Shown: positions 22,726-31,816 of the stretch, piece after piece
How positions within the stretch are numbered: position 1 is the stretch's first letter
Layout of the letters: each line of letters begins with the position of its first letter
Source: an uncultured Prevotellaceae bacterium
Lineage (GTDB): Bacteria > Bacteroidota > Bacteroidia > Bacteroidales > Bacteroidaceae
NCBI GenBank assembly: GCA_902784065.1
Contig: CACZTJ010000002.1
Location: 1 to 50,092 of the forward strand
Direction: 5' to 3'
Length of the DNA stretch: 50,092 nt
Notes under the pieces: generated by a model
The model's database searches: none
Told to the model about the DNA's origin: nothing
Seen by the model: the letters and a program-made list of their open reading frames with translations, nothing else
Translations under genes and position numbers: made by a program

Positions 22726-23934
22726 ATGAAAGAAAATTATTTTGTAGATGAAAGAGGTTTTTACGGAGAGTACGGCGGCGCCTATGTGCCAGAGATACTC
22801 TACAAGTGCGTACATGACTTGCAGGAGGCTTATCTGCCCATCATCGAATCGGCGCAGTTCAAAGAAGCCTACCATGCACTCCTGAAGGATTATGTGGGCC
22901 GTCCCTCACCTCTTTACTTTGCCAAACGTATGAGTGAACGCTACGGATGTCAGCTCTACCTGAAGCGTGAGGACCTAAACCACACTGGTGCCCACAAGAT
23001 CAACAACACGATCGGCCAGATTCTGTTGGCGAAGCAGATGGGTAAGACCCGTATCATCGCTGAGACTGGTGCAGGACAGCACGGAGTAGCTACAGCAACG
23101 GTCTGTGCCCTGATGGACATGAAATGTGAGGTGTTTATGGGTGCCACTGATGTGGAACGTCAGCACACCAACGTGGAGCGTATGAAGATGCTGGGTGCAG
23201 AGGTACATCCGGTAAGGACGGGTAACATGACCCTGAGCGATGCCTGTTCAGAAGCCATCCGCGACTGGTGCTGTCATCCGGCTGACACTTTCTACATCGT
23301 AGGTTCAACAATGGGTCCACATCCCTACCCTGACCTGGTAGCAAGGATGCAGAGCGTAATCTCAGAAGAGATTAAATGGCAGCTTGAAGAGAAAATTGGA
23401 CGTGACTATCCCGACTATCTGATTGCTTGCATCGGTGGAGGATCAAATGCTGCTGGCACTATCTACCATTATGTAAACGATGAGCGCGTAAAAATCGTTC
23501 TGGCAGAGGCAGGCGGACACGGCTGGGAGACCAACCATACAGCTGCTACCATCCATAAAGGCACTACTGGCATCCTACATGGTGCAAAGATGCTGGTCAT
23601 GCAGAACGAAGATGGACAGATTGAGGAAGCCTTCACTATCTCTGCAGGACTGGACTATCCTGGTGTGGGACCGATGCATTGCAATATGGCGAAGAAAGGT
23701 CGCACAGAGGTGCTGAGCATCAACGACGACGAAGCTATCTACGGAGGTTACGAACTGACCCGTATGGAGGGAATCATCCCTGCCATCGAGTCGGCACACG
23801 CCATCGCTGCCCTTAAAAAACTGACATTCAAACCTACTGATGTGGTTGTGCTGACTGTAAGTGGGCGCGGCGACAAGGATGTAGAAACTTACTTGAACAA
23901 CAAACTAATGGCAAAGGAATATGGAAACTTTTAA
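22726..23934 (+). CDS. trpB: Tryptophan synthase beta chain
   Basis: Joins indole and serine to tryptophan with pyridoxal phosphate, in complex with TrpA. 402 residues, normal length. N-terminal ERGFYGEYGGAYVPE, the PLP lysine in LNHTGAHKINNTIGQ (near 88), the catalytic Glu in ETGAGQHGVA (near 110), and the phosphate-binding CIGGGSNAAGT (near 233) are intact. First structural gene of the operon, 34 bases beyond the attenuator; its 3' end overlaps trpE by 14 bases. Confidence 0.98.
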   Translation: MKENYFVDERGFYGEYGGAYVPEILYKCVHDLQEAYLPIIESAQFKEAYHALLKDYVGRPSPLYFAKRMSERYGCQLYLKREDLNHTGAHKINNTIGQILLAKQMGKTRIIAETGAGQHGVATATVCALMDMKCEVFMGATDVERQHTNVERMKMLGAEVHPVRTGNMTLSDACSEAIRDWCCHPADTFYIVGSTMGPHPYPDLVARMQSVISEEIKWQLEEKIGRDYPDYLIACIGGGSNAAGTIYHYVNDERVKIVLAEAGGHGWETNHTAATIHKGTTGILHGAKMLVMQNEDGQIEEAFTISAGLDYPGVGPMHCNMAKKGRTEVLSINDDEAIYGGYELTRMEGIIPAIESAHAIAALKKLTFKPTDVVVLTVSGRGDKDVETYLNNKLMAKEYGNF

Positions 23935-25312
23935 ATATACGACCAAAAGCCGTACGATCTTGGCAGATCTCTATACACCAGTAGGCGTATATATGCGTCT
24001 GAGGGATCTTTACCCTCAGAGTGCCCTGATGGAGAGTTCTGACTATCACGAGAAAGACAACTCCCGCTCATTCATCGGCATTAATCCCATCGCCTCTGTT
24101 GCCATCGGACACGGAGAGGCAACAATCAAATTCCCTGATGGCAGCCAGGAGATGCACACTGTGAGTAAGGCATTCAGCAGTGCTCAAGCCATCCATGCGC
24201 TGACAGATCGCATTGAGGTAAGTGGAGAACAGGCAAAGGTATGCGGTCTCTACGGCTATACATCATTCAACGCTGTACGCTATTTCGAGGACATCGCAGT
24301 AAAAGATGAGACGCAGACCAAGAATGACGCCCCTGATATGCTCTATATCCTCTACAGAGAGGTGATCGTGTTTGATCATTTTAACAACCTGCTGACACTG
24401 GTGACACTGGGCGAAACGGAAGAGCTGGACAAACTCTTCAAGGCCATGAACCGCACAAATATTCAGGCTTACGACTTCCATCCTGTGGGTGATACCACCA
24501 GCACGCTGACTGATGAGGAGCACAAGGCAAATATCCGCAAGGGTATCCAGCACTGTTTGAGAGGTGACGTCTTCCAGATTGTTCTTTCACGACGATTCAT
24601 TCAGCGCTATGAGGGCGATGATTTCAAGCTCTACCGTGCGCTGCGCAGTATCAATCCCTCACCTTACCTCTTTTATTTCGACTTTGGTGGATTCCGTATC
24701 TTCGGCTCTTCACCAGAGACCCACTGCCGCATTCAAGATCGTAAAGCCTATATCGATCCGATAGCAGGTACAACCAAGAGAACAGGCGATGCAGAAGCCG
24801 ACCGACGGGGAGCCGACTACCTAAGGAATGATCCCAAGGAGAATGCCGAACACGTGATGCTGGTGGATCTGGCCCGTAATGACCTGTCGCGTAACTGTCA
24901 TGGTGTAAAGGTGGATTTCTACAAAGATTTGCAGTACTATTCACACGTGATCCACCTGGTGAGTCGCGTGAGTGGAGAGCTCGATGAAGGAGCAGATCCC
25001 ATCAAGGCCTTTATTGACACTTTCCCTGCTGGTACACTCAGTGGTGCACCAAAGGTAAGAGCCATGCAGCTCATCTCGGAATACGAGCCACATAACAGAG
25101 GTGCTTATGGCGGCTGTATCGGCTATATCGGACTTGACGGCTCCCTGAACCAGGCCATCACCATCCGTACGTTTGTAGCCAGAAACGGTGAACTTTGGTT
25201 CCAGGCCGGTGGTGGCATCGTAGCTAAGAGCGATGTTGAATACGAGTTGCAGGAAGTAAACAACAAACTCGGAGCCCTGCGCAGAGCCATTCTGATGGCA
25301 GAAGACATGTAG
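23921..25312 (+). CDS. trpE: Anthranilate synthase component I
   Basis: Makes anthranilate from chorismate with ammonia supplied by TrpG. 463 residues. The N-terminal domain holds SALMESSDYHEKDNSRSFIG, the region of Trp feedback binding (L-x-E-S with a later Ser). The C-terminal chorismate-binding domain has GDVFQIVLSRRF, PSPYLFYFDFG, DPIAGTTKRTG, DLARNDLSR and GTLSGAPKVRAM. All are canonical, so the enzyme should be Trp-inhibited as well as attenuated. It starts inside the end of trpB and is separate from trpG. Confidence 0.97.
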   Translation: METFKYTTKSRTILADLYTPVGVYMRLRDLYPQSALMESSDYHEKDNSRSFIGINPIASVAIGHGEATIKFPDGSQEMHTVSKAFSSAQAIHALTDRIEVSGEQAKVCGLYGYTSFNAVRYFEDIAVKDETQTKNDAPDMLYILYREVIVFDHFNNLLTLVTLGETEELDKLFKAMNRTNIQAYDFHPVGDTTSTLTDEEHKANIRKGIQHCLRGDVFQIVLSRRFIQRYEGDDFKLYRALRSINPSPYLFYFDFGGFRIFGSSPETHCRIQDRKAYIDPIAGTTKRTGDAEADRRGADYLRNDPKENAEHVMLVDLARNDLSRNCHGVKVDFYKDLQYYSHVIHLVSRVSGELDEGADPIKAFIDTFPAGTLSGAPKVRAMQLISEYEPHNRGAYGGCIGYIGLDGSLNQAITIRTFVARNGELWFQAGGGIVAKSDVEYELQEVNNKLGALRRAILMAEDM

Positions 25313-25340
25313 ATAATGACAGAACAGATATAAAGACAAT

Positions 25341-25907
25341 ATGATGAAAATAGTTATCATTGACAACTACGACTCGTTTACATATAATCTGAGTCATCTG
25401 GTGAAGGAGTTGGGAGCAGATGTGACTGTGTTGCGCAACGACCAGTTTGAACTCTCTGAGTTGGAACCTTATTCCAAGATCATTCTCTCACCAGGCCCAG
25501 GCATTCCCTCAGAGGCTGGTTTGCTATGTGATGTTATCCGCACTTATGCTGGGATCAAACCGATCCTCGGTGTCTGTCTCGGTCATCAGGCAATCGGCGA
25601 GGTATTTGGTGGAAAACTGGAGAATCTGAGTGATGTGTTCCACGGTGTGGCTACTGAGGGCACCCAGTTTGGCAACGATCCGCTGTTCAGTGGTCTTCCT
25701 GAACGTATCACGATGGGGCGCTACCACTCCTGGGTGGTATCGAAAGAAGGATTCCCAGAGTGTCTGGAGATTACAGCAGAAAGCGATGAAGGGCAGATCA
25801 TGGCCCTACGTCACAAGACATTAAACGTCAGGGGAATCCAGTTCCATCCTGAGAGCGTGCTCACACCAGATGGAAGAAAAATGTTGCAGAACTGGATGTT
25901 TTTATAA
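25341..25907 (+). CDS. trpG: Anthranilate synthase component II (glutamine amidotransferase)
   Basis: Class I glutamine amidotransferase feeding ammonia to TrpE. 188 residues. DNYDSFTYNLSHLV at the N-terminus, oxyanion strand SPGPGIPSEAG, nucleophile Cys in GVCLGHQAIGE (near 77), and the His-Glu pair in FHPESVLTPDG near the end complete the catalytic triad. Two adjacent ATGs (25341, 25344) are possible starts. Close relatives (pabA) share all motifs, and the same protein may serve folate synthesis; context makes trpG the main call. Confidence 0.96.
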   Translation: MMKIVIIDNYDSFTYNLSHLVKELGADVTVLRNDQFELSELEPYSKIILSPGPGIPSEAGLLCDVIRTYAGIKPILGVCLGHQAIGEVFGGKLENLSDVFHGVATEGTQFGNDPLFSGLPERITMGRYHSWVVSKEGFPECLEITAESDEGQIMALRHKTLNVRGIQFHPESVLTPDGRKMLQNWMFL

Positions 25908-25936
25908 TTTAAGTATTAATTTAATGATTAAGAGTT

Positions 25937-26947
25937 ATGGCACAGACAATGAAGGATATACTCAACAGGATGTTGAATCATGAAGAACTCTCCCGTGAGG
26001 AGATGAAACAGATTCTGATAGGTATCACACAATCGGAATATCCTACGGAACAGATCACGGCACTGCTCACCGCTTTACAGATGCGCGGCGTCACAGTAGA
26101 TGAGTTACTCGGCTTCCGCGACGGTATTCTAGAGACGGGTGTCCCCGCCCTATTGAAGGCAGACCGCTATATCGATGTAGTAGGTACTGGAGGTGACAGG
26201 AAGAACACCTTTAACATTTCCACAACGGCCTGTTTCGTGATAGCAGGTGCAGGTTATAAGGTAGCCAAACACGGCAACTATGCCGCCACCTCGGTAAGTG
26301 GTGCTTCCAACGTAATCCAGCATCATGGCATCAAGTTCACCGACGACATTGATCGTCTGAACCGCTCTCTCGACGAGGCTGGCATCGTCTATCTGCATGC
26401 ACAGCTCTTTGCCAAGGCAATGAAGTTTGTAGGTCCTATCCGCAAAGCCCTCCAGTTCCCCACCATCTTCAATCTGTTAGGTCCTCTGGTTAATCCCAGT
26501 CAGCCAACCTGTCAACTTCTGGGCGTTGCAAACCTCGATCAGATGCGCTTATATAATAATGTATATCAGAAGATTGGCATCGACTATGGTATTGTGAACT
26601 CTATCGATGGTTACGACGAGATCTCACTGACGGGACCGTTCAAGGTAACCACCAACCATTATGAGCGGGTGTTTGCCCCTGCAGATTTGGGTTTCGACAT
26701 TGCCAAACCGGAAGAGTTGGTAGGTGGTGCCACTGAAGAGGAGGCCGCAGAGATCTTCGATAGCGTGCTGGAGAACCGCTCCCTGCCTGCTCAGAAGAAC
26801 ATCGTATTGGCGAATGCTGCTTTCGGCATCCAGGTATTGGAGAAAGGTCAGAAGAGTATTGAGGAGTGTATCGACATTGCCCGAGAGAGTATCGACAGCG
26901 GTAAGGCACTAGCCACATTCAAGAAATTCGTTGAACTGAATAGCTAA
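25937..26947 (+). CDS. trpD: Anthranilate phosphoribosyltransferase
   Basis: Transfers phosphoribose from PRPP to anthranilate. 336 residues, family norm. The PRPP-binding glycine loop GTGGDRKNTFNIST (near 77), KHGNYAATSVSGASNV (near 105) and the NLLGPLVNPSQP segment (near 173) are present. One substitution from the more usual GNRxxSS is the Tyr-Ala-Ala (NYAATS) before SGASNV, which looks like a lineage variant rather than a defect. It lies 29 bases after trpG and 7 before trpC. Confidence 0.97.
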   Translation: MAQTMKDILNRMLNHEELSREEMKQILIGITQSEYPTEQITALLTALQMRGVTVDELLGFRDGILETGVPALLKADRYIDVVGTGGDRKNTFNISTTACFVIAGAGYKVAKHGNYAATSVSGASNVIQHHGIKFTDDIDRLNRSLDEAGIVYLHAQLFAKAMKFVGPIRKALQFPTIFNLLGPLVNPSQPTCQLLGVANLDQMRLYNNVYQKIGIDYGIVNSIDGYDEISLTGPFKVTTNHYERVFAPADLGFDIAKPEELVGGATEEEAAEIFDSVLENRSLPAQKNIVLANAAFGIQVLEKGQKSIEECIDIARESIDSGKALATFKKFVELNS

Positions 26948-26954
26948 GAGTTAT

Positions 26955-27695
26955 ATGGCAAAAGACATATTACAAGAAATCGTTGAACATAAATGCAAGG
27001 AACTGGAATTGTGGAAAGCCCCCAAACCTTCCCTGCGCGAGGCTTTGCTTCAGAGCGAGACAGGCATCATCGCAGAGTTTAAGCGTAAGTCGCCGTCGAG
27101 GGGCTGGATCAAGGAGGATGGACGAGCCGACATCATTCCGCTGAGTTATCAGCAGAACGGCGCCGCAGCTATCAGCATCCTTACCGATGAGCATTACTTC
27201 GGAGGGCACGACGATTTCATCCGAGCCGCCCACCAGTCGGGAGTGACGATACCTATTTTATATAAGAACTTTGTCGTCGACGAGTTCCAGCTTTACGAGG
27301 CAGCCCTCTGCGGAGCTTCTGCCGTACTCCTCATTGCCGCCTGCCTTACTATCGAGCGCTGTGCCGAACTCATGCATATAGCTCATAGCCTTGGGCTTGA
27401 GGTACTGCTTGAGATGCATGACGAAGCCGAATTGAAATATGCTGAACTGCAGCCCGATCTCTGCGGCATCAACAACCGTAACCTCGGCTCGTTTGTGACT
27501 GATGTTCAGAATTCCTACCGTTTGGCAGAGTTATTGCCAAAAGATGCTGTCAAGGTCAGCGAAAGCGGTATTTCTAACCCCGATACCGTCCGTGCGCTTC
27601 GCCAAGCAGGCTTCCGCGGATTCCTCATTGGTGAGAACTTCATGAAGACGCCTGATCCCGGTCTGGCACTCCAACAATTTGTAAGTCAGCTATGA
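26955..27695 (+). CDS. trpC: Indole-3-glycerol-phosphate synthase
   Basis: Closes the indole ring of 1-(2-carboxyphenylamino)-1-deoxyribulose-5-phosphate. A TIM barrel of 246 residues with catalytic EFKRKSPSRGWIK (Lys/Glu, near 41), LTDEHYFGG (near 77), LYKNFVVDEFQ (near 97), CGINNRNLGSF (near 175) and VSESGIS. It is a stand-alone enzyme, not fused to TrpF; its stop overlaps the trpF start (ATGA). Slightly shorter than the E. coli domain, but all catalytic parts are present. Confidence 0.97.
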   Translation: MAKDILQEIVEHKCKELELWKAPKPSLREALLQSETGIIAEFKRKSPSRGWIKEDGRADIIPLSYQQNGAAAISILTDEHYFGGHDDFIRAAHQSGVTIPILYKNFVVDEFQLYEAALCGASAVLLIAACLTIERCAELMHIAHSLGLEVLLEMHDEAELKYAELQPDLCGINNRNLGSFVTDVQNSYRLAELLPKDAVKVSESGISNPDTVRALRQAGFRGFLIGENFMKTPDPGLALQQFVSQL

Positions 27696-28297
27696 TCATC
27701 AAAGTATGTGGTATGCGAGAAGCGGAGAACATCCGTGAGGCCGAGTCCTTGGGCATCGACCTTATGGGCTTCATCTTCTGGCCTAAGTCCAACCGCAATG
27801 TCAGTGAACGTCCGGCTTACCTGCCCACGAGGTGCAAGCGTGTTGGTGTATTCGTCGATGCGAGTTTGGAGGATATCCGCCAGCATGCCGAAGAATACCA
27901 ACTCGACCTCATCCAGCTGCACGGACATGAGTCACCGGCATTTGCAAAAGCCCTGAAACCTCTGTCACTCATCAAGGCCTTTAATATTGCCTGTGCTGAG
28001 GATCTCAGACAGACAGAAATGTATGAAGGTGTCGTTGACTATTTTCTCTTTGACACTAAAGGGAAGGTGGTTGGTGGCAACGGGGTGAAGTTCGACTGGT
28101 CAGTGCTCTCGGCTTATCAAGGCTCCACCCCATTCCTGCTCAGCGGAGGAATCGGACCTGACGATGTGGAGGCACTCAACGGTTTCCATCATTCTCAATG
28201 CATAGGCATCGACCTGAACTCACGTTTCGAGGTTGAGCCGGCTCTTAAAGATATCCCCAAACTTAGACAATTCATAAATCAATTGCATCATGAATAA
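27692..28297 (+). CDS. trpF: Phosphoribosylanthranilate isomerase
   Basis: Amadori rearrangement of phosphoribosylanthranilate. TIM barrel of 201 residues: catalytic Cys in IIKVCGMREAENI at the N-terminus, MGFIFWPKSNRNV, LIQLHGHES (near 71), FDTKGKVVGGNGVKFDW with the catalytic Asp (near 122), and LSGGIGPDDVE (near 148). Overlaps trpC at the start and trpA by 8 bases at the end, consistent with translational coupling. Confidence 0.97.
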   Translation: MIIKVCGMREAENIREAESLGIDLMGFIFWPKSNRNVSERPAYLPTRCKRVGVFVDASLEDIRQHAEEYQLDLIQLHGHESPAFAKALKPLSLIKAFNIACAEDLRQTEMYEGVVDYFLFDTKGKVVGGNGVKFDWSVLSAYQGSTPFLLSGGIGPDDVEALNGFHHSQCIGIDLNSRFEVEPALKDIPKLRQFINQLHHE

Positions 28298-29066
28298 AAT
28301 CAATCAACTTTTCGCAAATCTCCAGGATCGCAAGCTGCTTTCACTCTATTTCTGTGCCGGCAGTCCAACGTTTGAGAGTACCACAGATATTATCTTAGCC
28401 ACCCAGCGACGAGGTATCGACATGGTGGAGGTGGGTATTCCCTTCAGCGATCCACTGGCTGACGGTCCTGTCATCCAAAGTGCTGCAACCCAGGCCTTGC
28501 GCAACGGCATGAGCCTGAAGAAACTCTTCGAACAACTGAAGAGCATTAAAGATGAAGTCACTATGCCCTTGGTACTCATGGGTTATCTGAATCCTATCCT
28601 GCATTACGGTATTGAGGCGTTCTGCCAGAGTTGTGCAGAGAGTGGTGTCAGCGGTGCCATCATCCCTGATCTACCTTTTAAAGACTATCTCGACATCGTA
28701 AAACCTGTAGCCGATCGTTACGACATTCGTATCATCATGCTCATCACCCCTGAGACCAGCGAGGAGCGCATCCGCTTCATCGACGAACATACCGACGGCT
28801 TTATCTATATGGTATCGTCAGCCGCTATCACCGGTGCCCAGAAATCCTTTGATGATGCCAAACAGGCCTATTTCCGTCGTATTGATGCCATGCAATTACG
28901 TAATCCGCGTATGATTGGCTTTGGTATCAGTAACCAACAGACACTTCAAGCTGCACAACATAATGCTGCAGGTGCTATCATCGGCTCTAAATTTGTGACA
29001 CTACTCAATGAGAGTAAGGATGCCGACGAAGCACTTGACAAGCTGTTCGAAGCTCTCGCAAGTTAA
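28290..29066 (+). CDS. trpA: Tryptophan synthase alpha chain
   Basis: Cleaves indole-3-glycerol phosphate to indole for TrpB. 258 residues, normal. Catalytic Glu in DMVEVGIPFSDPLADGPVIQ (near 46) and Asp in IIPDLPFKDY (near 126), with the phosphate-binding GFGISN loop (near 212). One difference from common members is the flexible loop SSAAITGAQKS, where many have VTG. Last gene of the operon; no terminator was seen in the 97-base gap before the pectin operon, which has its own promoter. Confidence 0.97.
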   Translation: MNKINQLFANLQDRKLLSLYFCAGSPTFESTTDIILATQRRGIDMVEVGIPFSDPLADGPVIQSAATQALRNGMSLKKLFEQLKSIKDEVTMPLVLMGYLNPILHYGIEAFCQSCAESGVSGAIIPDLPFKDYLDIVKPVADRYDIRIIMLITPETSEERIRFIDEHTDGFIYMVSSAAITGAQKSFDDAKQAYFRRIDAMQLRNPRMIGFGISNQQTLQAAQHNAAGAIIGSKFVTLLNESKDADEALDKLFEALAS

Positions 29067-29090
29067 ACGTTTGCGTAAAATAATTATAGG

Positions 29091-29153
29091 TTTTAGTTCG
29101 TAGTTTCATTTTTTATGCTTACCTTTGTGCTCGAAAAGAACTACGTACTAAAA
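29091..29153 (+). promoter_or_regulatory. Pectin-operon promoter flanked by an inverted repeat
   Basis: -7 box TACCTTTG at 29120-29127. Two 15-base arms match as an inverted repeat with one mismatch: TTTTAGTTCGTAGTT (29091-29105) and AACTACGTACTAAAA (29139-29153). The left arm covers the -33 region and the right arm lies just past the expected start of transcription, so only the right arm is in the RNA. That arrangement fits a two-site DNA operator rather than an RNA hairpin. The bound protein is unknown. Confidence 0.6.
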
Positions 29154-29163
29154 CTTATTCAAT

Positions 29164-31779
29164 ATGATAAGGAGATTTTTTCTATTATTGATGTGCGCTC
29201 TGATTGCACCCATCACAATAGTGGCACAAGGCTGGGATGAGGCCAAATACAAACAGATTGAGCAAAGTATCCGCGTACCTCAGTTTGCAGATAAAACCTA
29301 TTCCATCACGAAGTATGGGGCAAAGGTTGACAACACTGCTGCCGTCAATCAGAAGGCTATTCAGAAGGCTATCGATGTCTGTTCAAAAAAAGGCGGCGGC
29401 AAGGTGGTTATCCCTGCCGGCGAGAAGTTTCTCACTGGTGCTATCACACTGAAAGACGGTGTGAACCTCGTTGTTGAGGAAAGTGCAACACTTGAATTCG
29501 TTTTCCAACCAGAGCTCTACCCCATCGTGGAGACTTCATGGGAAGGACTGGAGTGTTTCAACCTCTCACCTTGTATCTATGCTTTCAATGCCAAGGATAT
29601 TGCCATTACAGGTAAAGGCACGATTGATGGTGGTGGCTCCAACGACACCTGGTGGCCCTGGAACGGCAACCCACGTTTCGGTTGGAAGGAAGGCATGATT
29701 AGCCAGCGTGCTGGTTCACGTGCCCGTCTGCTGAAGAATGGTGAGGATGGCATTCCTATGTATAATGAAAAAGGTGAACGCACGCGCGAGCGTATATTTG
29801 GTCCAGAGGATGGTCTGCGCCCGCAGCTCGTCAGCTTCAACAAGTGCGAAGGCATCCTGTTGGAAGACATCACACTGCTCCGTTCGCCCTTCTGGGTGAT
29901 TCATCCCCTCCACTCTACCGACATCACCGTTCGTCGTGTCAAGATGATCAACGATGGTCCTAACGGTGACGGATGCGACCCTGAGTGCTGTGACCGTGTG
30001 CTGATTGAAGACTGTTATTTCAATACGGGCGACGATTGTATCGCCATTAAGAGTGGACGCAATCGTGACGGACGGGAGCGCAATATGCCTTCAAAGAACA
30101 TCATCATCCGCAACTGCGAGATGAAGAACGGACATGGTGGTGTAGTTATCGGTTCTGAAATCTCTGGTGGTTGCCAGAACGTATATGCTCACGACTGCGT
30201 GATGGACTCTCCTGAACTGGAGCGTGTACTCCGCATCAAGACCAACACCTGTCGTGGCGGTATCATCGAGAATATCAACATGCGTAATGTGAAGGTAGGT
30301 GTCTGCAAGGAGTCTGTCTTGAAGATCAACCTCGATTACGAGCCCAAAGAGATCTGCTGCAGAGGCTATAATCCTACCGTGCGCAACGTCTATATGGAGA
30401 ATGTTACCAGTGAGTCATCCCAATACGGTGTGCAGATTATCGGTCTTGAGGAAGAGACCTATGTTTATGACATCACTGTCAAGAACTGTCAGTTCAATGG
30501 CGTCAAGGATGGTAACTTCATGTCAGGCAAGACCCGCAACGTGAATTTCGACAATCTGTTCGTTAACGGTAGCCTCTCATTATTGAAGCCTCCCTATGAG
30601 CACTATTCTGAATGGCTTACCTATTCAGAAATGAAGCGTGTGCCGAAGAGCTACCTGCTCGACTTTTCCAAAAGCCCCAAATGGAGCTATGTGATGGGAA
30701 TCGAGCTCGAAGGTATGCTTGACACCTATCTTACCTATGGTGGTGAGGATATCCGCAAGTACTGTCAGGAATATACCGACACGATGATCAACGAGAAAGG
30801 TGAGATCCGCGGTTACAATATCCTGGAGTATAACCTCGACAACGTCCGTACAGGTCACTTTGTGACACGTATGTATAACCTCAATCCTGAGACAAAGAAT
30901 CAGCTGGCCATCAACACGATGATGAAACAGTTGCAGAACCAGCCGCGAACCATCGCTGATAAGGTATTCTGGCACAAGGCCGTTTACGCCTATCAGGTAT
31001 GGCTCGACGGCATCTTCATGGGTCTTCCCTTCCGCTGTCTCACAGCCTCAACGCAACTGAAGGCGAAGGATGCCAACAAGATCTACGACGATGCTGTAAA
31101 CCAGCTGAAGATTACTTACGAGCGCACCCTCGATCCCGAGACAGGCCTGAACCGTCATGCTTACGACGAGACGCGCGACGCTTTCTGGAGCGATCAGACA
31201 ACTGGTCTCTCACAGCATTGCTGGGGCCGTGCTCAGGGCTGGTACTCTATGGCACTCATTGAGGTGCTGGATGCTCTGCCTGAGGACTATAGCCGTCGTA
31301 GCGAAGTAATCGAACTGCTGCAGAACGATCTGGATGCCGTCATCAAATGGCAGGATCAGGCCACAGGTGCCTGGTATCAGGTCATGGACTCCCCAGGCCG
31401 CGAGGGCAATTATCTGGAGTCAACCTGCACATCCATGTTCGCCTATGTGCTTCTGAAAGCCTACAACAAGGGCTATCTTGACACGAAATACCGCGATGCA
31501 GGCATCAAGGCCTATCAGGGTATCCTCAAGAATTTCATCCGCGTGAATGCCGACAAGACCATCTCTCTCACCCAGTGCTGCGAGGTGGCAGGTCTCGGTC
31601 CTGCTGCTACTCCAGAGGTAATTGCCGCAATGAAGAAGATCAATCCCAAGGGCAGCGTGAAAGAGAACAAACATCGCGACGGCAGCTATGAATACTATCT
31701 CTCAGAACCTATCCGCGACAACGATGCCAAGGGTGTCGGACCCTTCATCTGGGCTTCGCTCGAATACGAGAAATTATAA
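29164..31779 (+). CDS. GH28 polygalacturonase fused to GH105 unsaturated glucuronyl/galacturonyl hydrolase
   Basis: Secreted two-enzyme protein of 871 residues with an N-terminal signal peptide (to about 21). Residues 40-470 are a right-handed beta-helix with all GH28 catalytic elements: N267-x-D269, the Asp pair D290-D291 in NTGDDCIAIKSG, H324 in NGHGG, and RIK at 357-359. Residues about 505-871 are a GH105 (alpha/alpha)6 barrel with general-acid Asp615 in WLDGIFMG and the later QHCWGRAQGW. GH28 cuts galacturonan internally or from the end, and GH105 removes the unsaturated end sugar left by lyases. First gene of the operon with susC and susD. Confidence 0.93.
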   Translation: MIRRFFLLLMCALIAPITIVAQGWDEAKYKQIEQSIRVPQFADKTYSITKYGAKVDNTAAVNQKAIQKAIDVCSKKGGGKVVIPAGEKFLTGAITLKDGVNLVVEESATLEFVFQPELYPIVETSWEGLECFNLSPCIYAFNAKDIAITGKGTIDGGGSNDTWWPWNGNPRFGWKEGMISQRAGSRARLLKNGEDGIPMYNEKGERTRERIFGPEDGLRPQLVSFNKCEGILLEDITLLRSPFWVIHPLHSTDITVRRVKMINDGPNGDGCDPECCDRVLIEDCYFNTGDDCIAIKSGRNRDGRERNMPSKNIIIRNCEMKNGHGGVVIGSEISGGCQNVYAHDCVMDSPELERVLRIKTNTCRGGIIENINMRNVKVGVCKESVLKINLDYEPKEICCRGYNPTVRNVYMENVTSESSQYGVQIIGLEEETYVYDITVKNCQFNGVKDGNFMSGKTRNVNFDNLFVNGSLSLLKPPYEHYSEWLTYSEMKRVPKSYLLDFSKSPKWSYVMGIELEGMLDTYLTYGGEDIRKYCQEYTDTMINEKGEIRGYNILEYNLDNVRTGHFVTRMYNLNPETKNQLAINTMMKQLQNQPRTIADKVFWHKAVYAYQVWLDGIFMGLPFRCLTASTQLKAKDANKIYDDAVNQLKITYERTLDPETGLNRHAYDETRDAFWSDQTTGLSQHCWGRAQGWYSMALIEVLDALPEDYSRRSEVIELLQNDLDAVIKWQDQATGAWYQVMDSPGREGNYLESTCTSMFAYVLLKAYNKGYLDTKYRDAGIKAYQGILKNFIRVNADKTISLTQCCEVAGLGPAATPEVIAAMKKINPKGSVKENKHRDGSYEYYLSEPIRDNDAKGVGPFIWASLEYEKL

Positions 31780-31816
31780 ACAATTTATATATATATTTTT
31801 AACCTAATTAAATGAT

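Noticed and set aside
29037-29090. Terminator after trpA
   Set aside because: No stable hairpin with a T-run found; readthrough from trp into the pectin operon cannot be excluded.
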